Origin: Bacteroidales bacterium
Lineage (GTDB): Bacteria > Bacteroidota > Bacteroidia > Bacteroidales > UBA1715
Direction of reading: 5' to 3'
Assembly: GCA_016714605.1 (NCBI GenBank)
Contig: JADKDL010000050.1
Location: 48,874 to 112,873 of the forward strand
Length of the DNA: 64,000 nt
This document shows positions 9,000 through 19,564 of this stretch, one piece after another. The position numbers were made by a program, and so were the translations under genes. Each line of letters opens with the position of its first letter. The first letter of the stretch is position 1. The notes beneath the pieces were generated by a model, which searched no databases, had not been told where the DNA came from, and saw nothing but the letters and a program-made list of their open reading frames with translations.

Positions 9000-11375
9000 T
9001 TACAACTCAATCATAATACCCAAGGTTGGTAATAAAGTACCGTCTTCAGAGTCTAGTACTCTTAGTTTATATTTCTCACCATTGTCGGTAGTTATGTAGT
9101 TTCCAAAATCGTCTTTTTCACGAACTATAATTTGCGAGGTAGATTTTGAATTATAAACATTTTGTATATCAATATATATAGCAAATGACCATTTCTTAAA
9201 ATTAAACCGTCTGTCTACACGCAAATCAAGCTGATGAAATGCTTCTCGTCTTTCAGAATTTAATCGGCTTAAATCATAAACAGGTCCATTGTTGGCATCG
9301 AAAACCGCTTTCACTGCACTTTTTTCTATATCAAATGGAGTGTATGGCAATCCGCCTACAAAACGCCACTTTGCTCCTATTTGCCACTTTTTATTTATGT
9401 CTTTGGTTAATGAAGTAGTAAGCAAATGACGACTATCCCACGAGGTTGGTATCTGATTGTATTTCTCACTATCAAAAATACTATGCGAATAGGTATATGA
9501 AATTATTGAAAAGAAACCATTATCGGTTTGTATTCTATTCATAAACTCTATACCATAGGCTCTACCTGTACCAACAGACATTACAGCTTCATCGCCAAAA
9601 ACTCCATAATCGGCACCTTGAGTAGTTAAACTTATAGAATCTTTCACCCCAACCGGATATTGCTCATAAAATTTGTAAAAACCCTCTAAGGTAAATATCA
9701 TAGTTTTTGAAGGATTGTATTCTATGCCTCCTACAAAATGATTAGCTTTAATATAAGAAATGTTGTTTTCCTTATTAATATATACGTCATTGTTGTCTTT
9801 AAAACCTAAGGTAGTATAACTAGGCATTTGAGCGTATCTGCCCACATTAGCATTTAAACTAACTTTTGGCAATAATGCATAAGACAATGAAAGTCGCGGA
9901 GAAATCTGGTTGAGCGGATTTTGCATCGCAGCGGAATAGGTATTACCGTCAAAACGAACTCCAGCAGATACGGTCAAGCGCTCAGAGAAATATTTCTTGG
10001 TAATTTGGGTATACAAGCCATATTTCAATAAATTGAATGAAGAATTGTAACTATATTCATCGACCTTACCATTTGCAAAAAATTTCTGATAAGTATCGTT
10101 GCTATACTTTACCCACTCGGCATTTACTCCATAGTTTATTTTATAACTCTTTACTCGGGTAAGATATTCCCAACGGAATTTGTTTTCAATTTCTTGCGAG
10201 AGAAAATCTAAATTCTTAGGTTGCGATTCATCATTATTCGGATATTTGTAATAATTATTATTCAACATATTTCTACTCAAAATAAAGGTATGAAAACCTT
10301 TCTCAGCAAAATGTTTCCAAATACCGCCTATTGCATAACTCCACTGTTCGTTCACAGCAATATTGGTAAGTACATATTCTTGAAAATCGTTAGGTTCTTC
10401 TATTCCGGTATTAAGCTTAAACTGATCGAGCGCACCAATACTAATAAGAGTAAACTCATTTTTGCTGTTTATTCTCGTTTTATATTTAAACTGATAATCG
10501 TTAAACGTTGGTAGAAAAGGCAAACCTATGAGACTGAATAAGGTTTGAAGGTACGATCGTCTTACAGAAAGTATATAAGAGCCTGTTTTACCAATAGGTC
10601 CATCTATAGTACCAGAAATTTCTGATGCTCCCAATGTAGCTCTCAGTTTCAGTTTGTCTTTGTTACCTTCTATTTGTGTCAATTGTATTACACCAGAAAG
10701 AGCATCGGAGGTATTTGCAGGAAAAGCACCTGTAAAAATATTTACACTTCCAATAAAATCGGCATTTATAATTCCTACCGGACCACCAGACGCACCTTGG
10801 GTAGAGAAATGGTTTATTGTTGGAATTTCTACCCCATCAAGGTAATATGAATTTTCGCTTGGGCCACCGCCTCTAATTATCAAATCGTTTCTGAAAGAGC
10901 TCACCGATGTAACTCCGGGGAAAGACTGTATAACTTTAGATATATCTCTATTGCTACCTGCACTATTTTCTATTTCGCTCAGTCCAACAGTTTTAAGCGA
11001 AAGCGGACTCTCATCGGTTTTCTTAAATGGAGAAACTTTAACGGTTACTTCGCCAAGTTCTATATCTGAACGTTTTACCGGAATATCTACAAATACTGTT
11101 TTACCATTAATAATCTTAACATCTCGTGAAGTTGTTGTCTCAAAACCAATATATGAGACAGTTACAGAGACAAAACCAGACTTTACGTTTTCTATTTTGA
11201 AATATCCTTTTTCATTAGAAACAGTTCCATTGTTGGAACCCGTAATTATGATATTGGCAAATTCTATTGGGTCGTTGTTTAGCTCGTCGTGCACCCGTCC
11301 CTCAATACTTCCATCTTGCCCCAGTAGTTTAAATATGGGTGCTATAAAAATGAATATAAATAATATACGTCTCAT
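9000..11375 (-). CDS. TonB-dependent receptor with carboxypeptidase-regulatory-like domain
   Basis: Outer-membrane active transporter, substrate unknown. Order: signal peptide (to about residue 19, LLGQ), a carboxypeptidase-regulatory-like domain (about 24-108, GSIEGRVHDELNNDPIEFAN), plug domain with RGGGPSENSYYLDGVEIP near 170, then a beta-barrel to a C-terminal aromatic strand (LGIMIEL). The length of 791 aa is typical. There is no SusD-like partner next to it, so it is not a SusCD pair; the receptor stands alone, which fits a siderophore, metal or small-molecule transporter. Confidence 0.9.
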   Translation of the reverse strand: MRRILFIFIFIAPIFKLLGQDGSIEGRVHDELNNDPIEFANIIITGSNNGTVSNEKGYFKIENVKSGFVSVTVSYIGFETTTSRDVKIINGKTVFVDIPVKRSDIELGEVTVKVSPFKKTDESPLSLKTVGLSEIENSAGSNRDISKVIQSFPGVTSVSSFRNDLIIRGGGPSENSYYLDGVEIPTINHFSTQGASGGPVGIINADFIGSVNIFTGAFPANTSDALSGVIQLTQIEGNKDKLKLRATLGASEISGTIDGPIGKTGSYILSVRRSYLQTLFSLIGLPFLPTFNDYQFKYKTRINSKNEFTLISIGALDQFKLNTGIEEPNDFQEYVLTNIAVNEQWSYAIGGIWKHFAEKGFHTFILSRNMLNNNYYKYPNNDESQPKNLDFLSQEIENKFRWEYLTRVKSYKINYGVNAEWVKYSNDTYQKFFANGKVDEYSYNSSFNLLKYGLYTQITKKYFSERLTVSAGVRFDGNTYSAAMQNPLNQISPRLSLSYALLPKVSLNANVGRYAQMPSYTTLGFKDNNDVYINKENNISYIKANHFVGGIEYNPSKTMIFTLEGFYKFYEQYPVGVKDSISLTTQGADYGVFGDEAVMSVGTGRAYGIEFMNRIQTDNGFFSIISYTYSHSIFDSEKYNQIPTSWDSRHLLTTSLTKDINKKWQIGAKWRFVGGLPYTPFDIEKSAVKAVFDANNGPVYDLSRLNSERREAFHQLDLRVDRRFNFKKWSFAIYIDIQNVYNSKSTSQIIVREKDDFGNYITTDNGEKYKLRVLDSEDGTLLPTLGIMIEL

Positions 11376-11623
11376 ATTGTTGTTGTTTTATTAATTGATT
11401 AGTTTAAAGAAAAAAATCTAAAAAAGAAATGCTTTTTTTAATCAAACTGCTTTTTAGCATTCTTAAATAATATAAAAAAGCCACTCAAAAAACATTAAAC
11501 ATTTATTTTTTTTACTGTTTAGTTGGACGAATATTTATTATCTGCCTATCAGCAATAACCTAGCAAAATAGTATGTAGTAATACTCAATTAAATTTTCAG
11601 TTTTAAAAGATAAAGCAGAGATA

Positions 11624-12187
11624 CTATTTATTATTGAATTCGCTCATAGCCTTATCAAGTCCAATGCTTGCAAAGGTTTTAATAGCATCGGCCATGAATG
11701 ATATTTTTTCTTTCAGCTTTTCCATCTCATCTTTTTGCCATGTGCCAAGAACATAATTTACCTGTGTACCTTTAGCAAATTCACTACCTATTCCAAATCG
11801 CATACGAGCATAGTTGCTATGCCCCAGCATGGTTTGAATATCCTTCAAGCCATTGTGACCTCCATCGCTACCCTTGCCTTTAATTCTTATGGTGCCAAAT
11901 GGTAATGCCAAATCATCTACTACAACCATCAAATTACTTATAGGGATTGATTCTTTTTGCAACCAATAGTTTACCGCTTTCCCGCTCAAATTCATATATG
12001 TGGTAGGTTTAATAAGAATAAGCGTGCGACCTTTCCACTTAAATTCAGTTTTAAACACATACTTATCGGAACTAAATTGCAAATCTTTTTCTTTGGCAAG
12101 AAAGTTTACAACATCAAAACCAATATTATGTCTTGTATTTTCATATTCAGCTCCAATATTACCAAGACCTGCAATCAAATACTTCAT
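11624..12187 (-). CDS. pth: Peptidyl-tRNA hydrolase
   Basis: Releases tRNA from stalled peptidyl-tRNA. 187 aa, normal length. Family features seen: GLGNIGAEYENTRHNIGFD at residues 7-25 including the catalytic His, KPTTYMNLSGKAV around 61-73, VVDDLALPFG and GSDGGHNGLKDI around 95-125. It lies downstream of rplY, a common pairing, but a terminator (12328-12364) separates them. A TACATTTG element on the minus strand (12267-12274) could be its own -7 box. Confidence 0.96.
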   Translation of the reverse strand: MKYLIAGLGNIGAEYENTRHNIGFDVVNFLAKEKDLQFSSDKYVFKTEFKWKGRTLILIKPTTYMNLSGKAVNYWLQKESIPISNLMVVVDDLALPFGTIRIKGKGSDGGHNGLKDIQTMLGHSNYARMRFGIGSEFAKGTQVNYVLGTWQKDEMEKLKEKISFMADAIKTFASIGLDKAMSEFNNK

Positions 12188-12327
12188 GCGTATATATTTT
12201 TATAAGGTTTTAATTTTTAGAGATAACCTACTATTAATAAAGTTTTCATTATTAATAGAATTATTTCAAATGTATGGTGGAAAACATTCAGAAATCATCT
12301 TTTGTAGAGCATACAAAAGTCAATAAA

Positions 12328-12364
12328 ACAAAAAAATCCGCTTTAAAATAAAGCGGATTTTTAA
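12328..12364 (-). terminator. Terminator after the L25 gene
   Basis: AAATCCGCTTT (12334-12344) pairs perfectly with AAAGCGGATTT (12350-12360); the A-rich left flank gives a U-run in the minus-strand transcript. Confidence 0.85.
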
Positions 12365-12379
12365 ATATTAACAATTTAA

Positions 12380-12958
12380 TTATTTTCCGTCAGTAGCAGT
12401 TTTAACAGAAGATCTAGTAAGTTTAACTGCACAAACTACAGCATTTTTAGGTTCAAGAATCTCAACACCATCAAAACTTAATTTTTCAATTTTAACAGAC
12501 TGACCTAAACCTACATTGGTAATATCTATAGTCAAAAACTCAGGCAACTTTTCAGTAATTCCTCTTACTTTAAGTTTTCTCATTTTCATTTGCAATTTAC
12601 CACCTTGCAATACTCCTTCCGGTGTACCTTCCAATTTTACAGGCAACTTTACTGATACAGCTTTATCAGCAAAAACTGAAAGAAAATCTGCATGAAGAAT
12701 TTTATCTGTCAATGCATGAAACTGCATATCTTGCAATATTGCTTTTTCTACTTTACCGTCAATGTTTATATTTGCAATATAAACATTAGGGGTGTTTACT
12801 AATTTTTCCATAACCATTTCTTCGGCATGAAAATGAATAGGTTCTTTAGCTCCATAAAGTACACAAGGTACTCTTTTTTCGTTTCTTAACGCTACTGTTT
12901 CTTTTTTACCGAGTCCGGTTCTTTTTTTTGCTTCAATGATATACTCTTGCATAACCAT
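12380..12958 (-). CDS. rplY: 50S ribosomal protein L25 (Ctc form)
   Basis: 5S rRNA-binding ribosomal protein of the long Ctc/TL5 type (192 aa): N-terminal L25 domain (about 5-95, with ALRNEKRVPCVLYG) and a C-terminal TL5 beta domain (PVKLEGTPEGVLQGG onward). The start could also be Met3 (MQEYIIEAKK), which matches family starts slightly better. Confidence 0.93.
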   Translation of the reverse strand: MVMQEYIIEAKKRTGLGKKETVALRNEKRVPCVLYGAKEPIHFHAEEMVMEKLVNTPNVYIANINIDGKVEKAILQDMQFHALTDKILHADFLSVFADKAVSVKLPVKLEGTPEGVLQGGKLQMKMRKLKVRGITEKLPEFLTIDITNVGLGQSVKIEKLSFDGVEILEPKNAVVCAVKLTRSSVKTATDGK

Positions 12959-13020
12959 TTGTTTTTGTGTTACTTACGATACAACGCTCATCACACGGTT
13001 AATACTAATTTTTAAGAGTG

Positions 13021-13049
13021 CAAATATAGTAAAATATACGAAACACAAA
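13021..13049 (-). promoter_or_regulatory. Promoter of rplY
   Basis: On the minus strand TTTG (13046-13049) and TATATTTG (13021-13028) are 17 nt apart, close to the Bacteroidota consensus. Confidence 0.55.
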
Positions 13050-13068
13050 ACTAATTTCAGAAAAAAAA

Positions 13069-15009
13069 CTATAGTGAAATTGGTATTGAGGTATATTTAT
13101 TTACAGTATCAATCAATAATTCAATAGATATTGGTTTTGAGATATAGTCATTAAAACCAGCCTCCTCTACTTTTTTCTTATCTTCGGTCATAGCATAAGC
13201 GGTTTGCGCTATGATAGGCAGGTTTGGTCTGGTTTTTCTTATTTCAGCAAGTGCCTCATAACCATTCATTTCAGGCATTTTAATATCCATAAGCACAACA
13301 TTTATTTCATTGTTGGTATTGCATATATCAACAGCCTCTCTACCTGTTTTTGCATGTATTGTAACAACTCCGGTATCGGCAAAAATTTCTTCTATAAAGA
13401 GGTAATTCACATCTTCATCTTCAACCACGAGTATAACATTTCTGTTTATTTCTTTACTAATCAGGTAATTATTATTGGATATACTCAAATCTTCTTTTGC
13501 CGAGTGATACGGTATTGTGAAATAAAAAACACTTCCTTTATCTATCTCAGATTCTAAATAAATAGAGCCTCCCAAAATTGCTACAAAAGCTTTAGCAATA
13601 GTAAGCCCCAAACCTGTTCCTCCAAATTTTCTTGTACTTGCTCCATCTATCTGGTGAAATCTCTCGAAAATTCTATCGTACTGATCTTTAGGTATTCCTA
13701 TTCCGGTATCTTTAACATAAAATTCGAGCCAATCTTCTTTTTTTCTACACCCAAATTCTACACTTCCGTTTTTAATAAATTTAAAAGCATTACTCAATAA
13801 GTTATTAAGCACTTGCTTAAGTTTTACATCATCAATATAAACCTTTTCAAATTCTTTATCAACTTCATTTACATATTGTAATTTGAGATTTTCCTTTTGA
13901 GCAATGTTCTGATAAGTGCTATATAAGCTGTTAAGAATAGTACTTACGCTTGTTTGAACTGGATATAATTTTATTAGTCCGGTTTCTATTTTTGAAATAT
14001 CTAGTATATCGTCTACAATTGTAAGTAGTTGCTGACTACTTTCTGTGATAATATCTGCATAGTATTTCTTCTTCTCGTCTGACAGCCCCGGTATGGTAAG
14101 CATTTGAGCAAACCCCATAATTCCGTTCATTGGAGTACGTATTTCATGCGACATGTTTGCTAGAAAGGCCGTCTTTAGTCGGTCGCTCTCTTCTGCTTTG
14201 TCTTTACTTTCAATAAGTGCATGTTCTGTCTCTTTTTGAAGCGTAATATTTCTTACAAAAAATAAATATTTACACGGTTCATTGGCTTCGCTTATGAGTT
14301 TGCTGTTTATTTCTACATAATACGAACAGTCATATGATATATCAAATGCAAATTCTTTACAACTTTCACACTTAATTCCATTCTTCAGTGCTTGCAGTAA
14401 CTTTTCGATTTTAATTCTGTTTTCAAAATCGAAAAAATCGAATATAGATTTCCCAACCATCTGTACCGACTGCAAACTCCAACCATCTTCTGGCAATGAA
14501 ACAAACTCAATTCTGTTTTTACTATCAATTATAATAACCAAATCGGGCGAAGTCTCTATGAGGGTTCTATAAAGCCGTTCTGAATTCTGTAATGCAGTAG
14601 CTGTTTGCAATTTATTGGTAATATCTTCTATGCTAAATCGGTATCCGTTTTTTACTTTTCCTAATTCAGAAAAGGTAATCACAACATCAATAGTTTCTGA
14701 TTTTTTATTTTTTATTTTCAGTTTATGTTCTCCATTTTCTGGTGCTGAAGCTAAACCGCTTATCGAACCTTGGGCAATTCCAAGTACCACTTCAATACTT
14801 TTACCTGCAATCTCATCTTGCGAATAGCCTAATATCTTACATACTTTGTCATTAACGAAACTAATTATTCCATCTTGAACTAAACCCAATCCTACCGGCG
14901 ACCAATTGAATAACTCGATTAGCGTGTCTGTGTGCGATTGCAACAATTTAATTTCAGACTGTAACTGGTCAGAATCATCAAACAATTGTCCTGGAATTTT
15001 TTCTCCCAT
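13069..15009 (-). CDS. Hybrid sensor histidine kinase / response regulator with two PAS domains
   Basis: Cytoplasmic hybrid kinase of 646 aa with no membrane segment. Domains in order: PAS (about 27-135), PAS (about 143-265), HisKA with the H-box FLANMSHEIRTPMNG (phospho-His near 290), HATPase with N-box LNNLLSNAFKF, G1 DTGIGIP and G2 GGTGLGL, then a C-terminal REC domain with acidic pair VVEDED, phospho-Asp in VLMDIKMPEMNG and Lys in DYISKPIS. The PAS domains probably sense a small ligand or redox state; the signal is unknown. The product ends in its own receiver, so a separate phosphotransfer partner or output is required. Confidence 0.93.
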   Translation of the reverse strand: MGEKIPGQLFDDSDQLQSEIKLLQSHTDTLIELFNWSPVGLGLVQDGIISFVNDKVCKILGYSQDEIAGKSIEVVLGIAQGSISGLASAPENGEHKLKIKNKKSETIDVVITFSELGKVKNGYRFSIEDITNKLQTATALQNSERLYRTLIETSPDLVIIIDSKNRIEFVSLPEDGWSLQSVQMVGKSIFDFFDFENRIKIEKLLQALKNGIKCESCKEFAFDISYDCSYYVEINSKLISEANEPCKYLFFVRNITLQKETEHALIESKDKAEESDRLKTAFLANMSHEIRTPMNGIMGFAQMLTIPGLSDEKKKYYADIITESSQQLLTIVDDILDISKIETGLIKLYPVQTSVSTILNSLYSTYQNIAQKENLKLQYVNEVDKEFEKVYIDDVKLKQVLNNLLSNAFKFIKNGSVEFGCRKKEDWLEFYVKDTGIGIPKDQYDRIFERFHQIDGASTRKFGGTGLGLTIAKAFVAILGGSIYLESEIDKGSVFYFTIPYHSAKEDLSISNNNYLISKEINRNVILVVEDEDVNYLFIEEIFADTGVVTIHAKTGREAVDICNTNNEINVVLMDIKMPEMNGYEALAEIRKTRPNLPIIAQTAYAMTEDKKKVEEAGFNDYISKPISIELLIDTVNKYTSIPISL

Positions 15010-15066
15010 AATGTAAATCTGTAGTAATAGAATATTCCTTAATTTGTCTTACGCATAGTGCGACTA

Positions 15067-15096
15067 CAAAATTAATTTTTTTTTTAACAATACAAA
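15067..15096 (-). promoter_or_regulatory. Promoter of the hybrid kinase gene
   Basis: On the minus strand TTTG (15093-15096), 18 nt, then TAATTTTG (15067-15074). The rest of the 344-base divergent spacer 15010-15353 is AT-rich with nothing else I can assign. Confidence 0.6.
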
Positions 15097-15353
15097 TTTT
15101 TTTTATCATTTTGCTCAATAAAATTTATGATTTTCATTAACATTTTTATGAGCATTAATAATTGTTTATAATGCTAAATATAAACATAATAGAAATACTA
15201 TGTATGTTATTCATTATTATTTTCATCCTTATTAATAAAAAAATTATCTTTAGGTCATCTATAAATACATCCTTATAAAGGTTCGAATTTATTAAATTAT
15301 TGATTATTACCAATTGAATATGAATGCTTTAATGAAATTGTTTAACAAGGAAA

Positions 15354-17555
15354 ATGGAAGTTTTAGAGATACCTAATACTAATATGAATAAAATGAATAT
15401 AGAAATTAAGTCTACTAAATTTCTACTTGCATTTACACTCACTATTTGTAATGTTATAATTTCGGCGTCTGCTCAAAATAGCAACTTGAGTCTTTCTGAT
15501 ATATGGAAAGACTATATATTTTACCCTAAAACGAATAATTACTTTTTTATCAATGACACTAATCTGATTGCACATTTAAAAGAGAATAAACTATACATAA
15601 ACCAATTGAACAATTTTTCTATAAATGATTCAATTGACTTTGCACAAACCACTGAAACAATTCATGATATTGTAGATGGATACAAATACGGAAAACTTCT
15701 ACTTGCCGTTGATAAACAACAGCAGTTCAGGCGTTCATATTACTCTAGCTATATAGTATATGATATTGAAAACAACTCTTGGGATGATTTTGCTGATAAT
15801 AAAAAAATTAGACTAGCTTCTTTTTCACCAAATTGCAAATACAATTCATATTTTTTTGAAAACAACCTATTTATAGAAGACGCAAAGAAAGAAACCACAG
15901 CCATAACTAATGATGGTTGCCTGAATAAAATAATAAATGGTGCACCCGATTGGGTTTATGAAGAAGAGTTTGAACTGAAAAAAGCATATTGGTGGTCGCC
16001 CGACTCAAAACAAATTGCTTACCTAAAGTTTGACGAAACCGCTGTTTCTGACTATAATATAGATAAATACGATTCCGTATATCCGCAACGTTTCACCTAT
16101 AAATACCCGAAAGCTGGAACCACAAACTCCAATGTAAGTGCTTGGATATACAACTTAGAAACAAAATCGACAAAGCAAATTACAATTCCTGTAACGTATG
16201 AATATTTACCGGTGATTCAATGGTTTACCAACGAAACTGTTCTATTGCAATGCTTTAGCAGATTTCAAGACACTCTGAATATTTTTGCATATAATACCAA
16301 TAAAAATTCTATTGCACACATTTATAATGAAACGAGCAATACCTTCATTCCATTTCCTAATTATTTGACCATTATAGATAGTAGCAGCTTTATTCTACTC
16401 AGTGATAAGAATTTAAACAAACAAATTTACCAAATTTCATTTCAAAAAAAAGTCATACAGCAAATTACAAAATCTAAAAACGACATAGATAAAATAATAG
16501 GATTTTCAACAAACAATAATTGCATATATTATTTAAGTTCTGACAGTTCTGTGCTTGAAAAACATCTTTACAGTTTCAATATTAAAAGCAATGCTACCAA
16601 AAGAATTAGCACCACATCGGGTTATCACGATGTAGAATTTAATAATTCGTATTCCCTATTTATTGATTATTATTCTAATGAATTTAATAAAACCAAAACC
16701 CAATTATGTAATGCTGAGGGTGATATAATAAAAACACTGGAAAGTTCCAATTTCGTTGATGAATTACATAAAAAGCATACTATTGCAGATAAGCAGTTCT
16801 TTACATTTACAAACAAAGCCAACGACACTTTGTATGGATTTATGGTAAAACCGGAAAAGATGAAAAAAAATCACAAATATCCGGTACTGCTCACTGTATA
16901 TGGCGGACCTTCTATACAAAGAGTGACAAAGGAATATGACTATATGCTTTACTGGTATAACTATTTGGCAAAGAAAGGCATAATTACAATTGCAATAGAC
17001 CCGAGAGGAACGGGCAACCGAGGAAATCAATTCAACAAAATAACTCACGGAAAACTCGGTCAGATAGAAACCGAAGACATAATTGCAGGTATTGAATATA
17101 TAGAAAAATTGCCATATGTCAATCCGCAAAAAATTGCAATGCAAGGCTGGAGCTATGGAGGTTATCTTACGCTACTTTCTATGTGTAAAACTTCAAAAAT
17201 ATGCGCTGGAATTGCTGTTGCGCCAGTTACAGACTGGCGGTTTTACAATACCATCTATACAGAACGATATATGAAAACACCGCAACTCAATACAGAAAAC
17301 TACAACAAATCTTCAGTCGTAGAAAATGCAAATTCGCTCCAAGGCAATTTATTGTTGATTCATGGTAGCTTTGACGATAACGTTCATATTCAAAATTCTC
17401 ATACACTTGCAAAAAAACTTATTGGCAGAGCTTTTGAGTTTGACTATTTCGTATATCCCGACAAAAATCATAACCTCTCGGGTGGTGCTACAAGATTTCA
17501 TCTATACAATAAAATGACAGATTTTCTTATAAAAAACTTGAATACAGAAGATTGA
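15354..17555 (+). CDS. Dipeptidyl-peptidase IV (S9 family serine peptidase)
   Basis: Exported peptidase that removes X-Pro/X-Ala dipeptides. A signal peptide (residues about 11-41, ending ISASAQ) suggests a start at Met11 (15384) or Met14; the ATG at 15354 adds ten unneeded residues. Then comes an eight-bladed propeller region with DWVYEEEFELKKAYWW, the substrate N-terminus-binding Glu-Glu motif of DPP4, and a C-terminal alpha/beta hydrolase domain with nucleophile GWSYGGYL, Asp in SFDDNVH and His in DKNHNLSGG. All triad residues are present. Length 733 aa is normal. Confidence 0.93.
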   Translation: MEVLEIPNTNMNKMNIEIKSTKFLLAFTLTICNVIISASAQNSNLSLSDIWKDYIFYPKTNNYFFINDTNLIAHLKENKLYINQLNNFSINDSIDFAQTTETIHDIVDGYKYGKLLLAVDKQQQFRRSYYSSYIVYDIENNSWDDFADNKKIRLASFSPNCKYNSYFFENNLFIEDAKKETTAITNDGCLNKIINGAPDWVYEEEFELKKAYWWSPDSKQIAYLKFDETAVSDYNIDKYDSVYPQRFTYKYPKAGTTNSNVSAWIYNLETKSTKQITIPVTYEYLPVIQWFTNETVLLQCFSRFQDTLNIFAYNTNKNSIAHIYNETSNTFIPFPNYLTIIDSSSFILLSDKNLNKQIYQISFQKKVIQQITKSKNDIDKIIGFSTNNNCIYYLSSDSSVLEKHLYSFNIKSNATKRISTTSGYHDVEFNNSYSLFIDYYSNEFNKTKTQLCNAEGDIIKTLESSNFVDELHKKHTIADKQFFTFTNKANDTLYGFMVKPEKMKKNHKYPVLLTVYGGPSIQRVTKEYDYMLYWYNYLAKKGIITIAIDPRGTGNRGNQFNKITHGKLGQIETEDIIAGIEYIEKLPYVNPQKIAMQGWSYGGYLTLLSMCKTSKICAGIAVAPVTDWRFYNTIYTERYMKTPQLNTENYNKSSVVENANSLQGNLLLIHGSFDDNVHIQNSHTLAKKLIGRAFEFDYFVYPDKNHNLSGGATRFHLYNKMTDFLIKNLNTED

Positions 17556-17596
17556 TTAAATAACTACAAATAAGCTACTAACATACAAAATAAAAA

Positions 17597-18004
17597 TTAT
17601 TTACCTAAAAGATCTTTTTCAATATTCTTTAAATGATGCTTAAGAGCAACGTGCGAAATTTGAATCTCCCAAATAAGAATTACTAAAGATAAAATAAGTA
17701 AAGCAAGAGCTATAGCAAAAACAACTTCAGCTACGCTTAACGCATTTACAAATATTAGAAACATTGACAATACACATAAAAGCAAACTTGCAATTCCAAA
17801 AATTTGCATAGCTCGGGTTAAATGCAATCTGAGTTGAAGATTTTTAATTTGAGCCAAAAAAATCGAATCTTTTTTCTCCTGATATTCTTTGGCTAAACTT
17901 CTAACCAAAGTAGCATATGCCAAAAACCTATTTGTATATGCTAAAAGAATAAGTGAAATTGCTGAAAATAAAAGCGTAGGGGTAGTTAATGTTAATGATT
18001 CCAT
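17597..18004 (-). CDS. DUF2721 family membrane protein
   Basis: 135 aa with three hydrophobic segments (about 8-30, 66-88, 92-114) separated by a basic cytoplasmic loop (QLRLHLTRAMQ). Matches the small DUF2721 membrane family by length and pattern. Function unknown. It is convergent with the DPP4 gene and stands alone. Confidence 0.75.
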   Translation of the reverse strand: MESLTLTTPTLLFSAISLILLAYTNRFLAYATLVRSLAKEYQEKKDSIFLAQIKNLQLRLHLTRAMQIFGIASLLLCVLSMFLIFVNALSVAEVVFAIALALLILSLVILIWEIQISHVALKHHLKNIEKDLLGK

Positions 18005-18132
18005 TTTTCAAGTAAAAATTTTTGTTAAAAAAACTGCAAATTAGTCGTTAAATAAAGTAATTAAATTGATATTTGTCACTATTATTTTTGAAATAAATTC
18101 TATTATTATATTTGGTTTGTATTGTTATTTAT

Positions 18133-18504
18133 ATGAATATTAAAAAAGTTTTAATAGCTGAAGACGAAGCACAAAATCGTTTACTTTTAACAAGAATTGT
18201 TGGCAGAAACGGGTTTGAAACTTCCTGTGTTGAAAATGGACAAGAAGTTATTGAAAAACTTGAATCTGAAACATTCAACTTACTTTTATTAGATATTTCT
18301 ATGCCTATTTTAGATGGAATTGAAACTACATTAAGAATAAGAAAACTAAAAAATGACAATGCAAATATACCTATAATTCTAATTTCGGGCAATAATGCTG
18401 AGTATTTGGCAAATACATGTAGAGAGATAGGTGCAACAGATTTTATTGTAAAACCTTATGACTTACAGATGATTACGAATATTTTAAAAAAATATAACAG
18501 TTAA
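18133..18504 (+). CDS. Single-domain response regulator (CheY-like)
   Basis: Receiver domain only (about 123 aa from the Met at 18133; an upstream start at 18112 adds VCIVIY-type residues that do not fit). Seen: acidic pair AEDE, phospho-Asp in LLLDISMP, Ser/Thr in IILISGN and Lys in FIVKPYD. It can take a phosphate from a kinase such as the nearby hybrid kinase, but has no DNA-binding output. A second receiver follows 110 bases later. Confidence 0.88.
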   Translation: MNIKKVLIAEDEAQNRLLLTRIVGRNGFETSCVENGQEVIEKLESETFNLLLLDISMPILDGIETTLRIRKLKNDNANIPIILISGNNAEYLANTCREIGATDFIVKPYDLQMITNILKKYNS

Positions 18505-18614
18505 AAACAGACATGCTTGAAATAGAGATAGTACTGACAAATATAATATGCTAGAAAAATTTCAGGAAACTCTATTGATTAAGAATATATAAAGAAACTA
18601 AAAATATCAAACTA

Positions 18615-18983
18615 ATGAATAAGTCAATTTTAATTGTTGATGATGATGAGATGATTGGCAGACTGCTTCTTAGACTTTTGCAAAAAGAAGGCTTCGACGT
18701 GAAACATGTAACCAATGGCAGAGTAGGATTAGAAGTATTTGAGGAAAGAACTTTTGATCTTGTAATCACTGACATCATAATGCCTGAAATGGAAGGTATA
18801 GAATTTATTCTATCTTTAAAAAAGAAAAAGGAAGATGTGAAAATTATAGCTATGTCGGGAGGCGGATATCTAACTCCTCAAGACTATCTAGAGACATCAA
18901 TGGATTTCGGGGTTATTGATGCTTTTTCTAAGCCATTTGACAATAATGAAATTGTAGGCAAAATAAAAAATCATCTTTTGTAA
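18615..18983 (+). CDS. Single-domain response regulator (CheY-like)
   Basis: 122-aa receiver: acidic residues VDDDE, phospho-Asp in LVITDIIMPEMEG, Ser in IAMSGG and Lys in DAFSKPFD. It differs clearly from its neighbour at 18133, so it is not a recent duplicate. The close pair suggests a phosphorelay or a shared kinase. Confidence 0.9.
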   Translation: MNKSILIVDDDEMIGRLLLRLLQKEGFDVKHVTNGRVGLEVFEERTFDLVITDIIMPEMEGIEFILSLKKKKEDVKIIAMSGGGYLTPQDYLETSMDFGVIDAFSKPFDNNEIVGKIKNHLL

Positions 18984-19000
18984 TTATATAATTATTTCCA

Positions 19001-19564
19001 ATGCAATATATTTCTTTATTATTTTTCATTTTATCAATTTCTTTAATTGTTCTAGCATTTCTAATAAAAAAGGAACTTACTCCGGTTAGCAATTTAGTAA
19101 GCGAATATGTTTACAATAAATTTGGTTGGCTCACAAAACTAGCTTTTGTATGTATTGGATTAGGAGGCATAAGCTATTTAACTTCTTTATCAAGCCTTTA
19201 CCTTCAGTCAAACATTGGTAAAACCTTAATCATTTTATTGAATATTTGGTCAGTTTCGGCTGCATTTCTTGCTGTTTTCCCTATAGATTTACCCAACAAA
19301 AAAACGCTAAACGGACTGATTCATAAAATCTTGGCAAACATAGCCATCCCTACTGGTCTAATCATAATAATTATTACGACCATCCTAAATTTCAATAACT
19401 TAACGGTGTTTCAGCTATTTAACACATCAATTTTGTCATTGCTTATTATTTTGGGAAAGATATTTTATATTAGAGGAAATAAAAACTACAAAGGCATATT
19501 CCAGCGAATTATAATTTTTTCGGAATTGATTTGGTTTATCTTAAATATTCTGCAACTAGCATAA
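19001..19564 (+). CDS. DUF998-like integral membrane protein
   Basis: 187 aa with about six hydrophobic helices (near 5-22, 47-70, 75-95, 110-128, 138-152, 168-185). The motif AAFLAVFPIDLP before helix 4 resembles the DUF998 family. It begins 17 bases after the second response regulator and so is probably cotranscribed. Function unknown. Confidence 0.65.
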   Translation: MQYISLLFFILSISLIVLAFLIKKELTPVSNLVSEYVYNKFGWLTKLAFVCIGLGGISYLTSLSSLYLQSNIGKTLIILLNIWSVSAAFLAVFPIDLPNKKTLNGLIHKILANIAIPTGLIIIIITTILNFNNLTVFQLFNTSILSLLIILGKIFYIRGNKNYKGIFQRIIIFSELIWFILNILQLA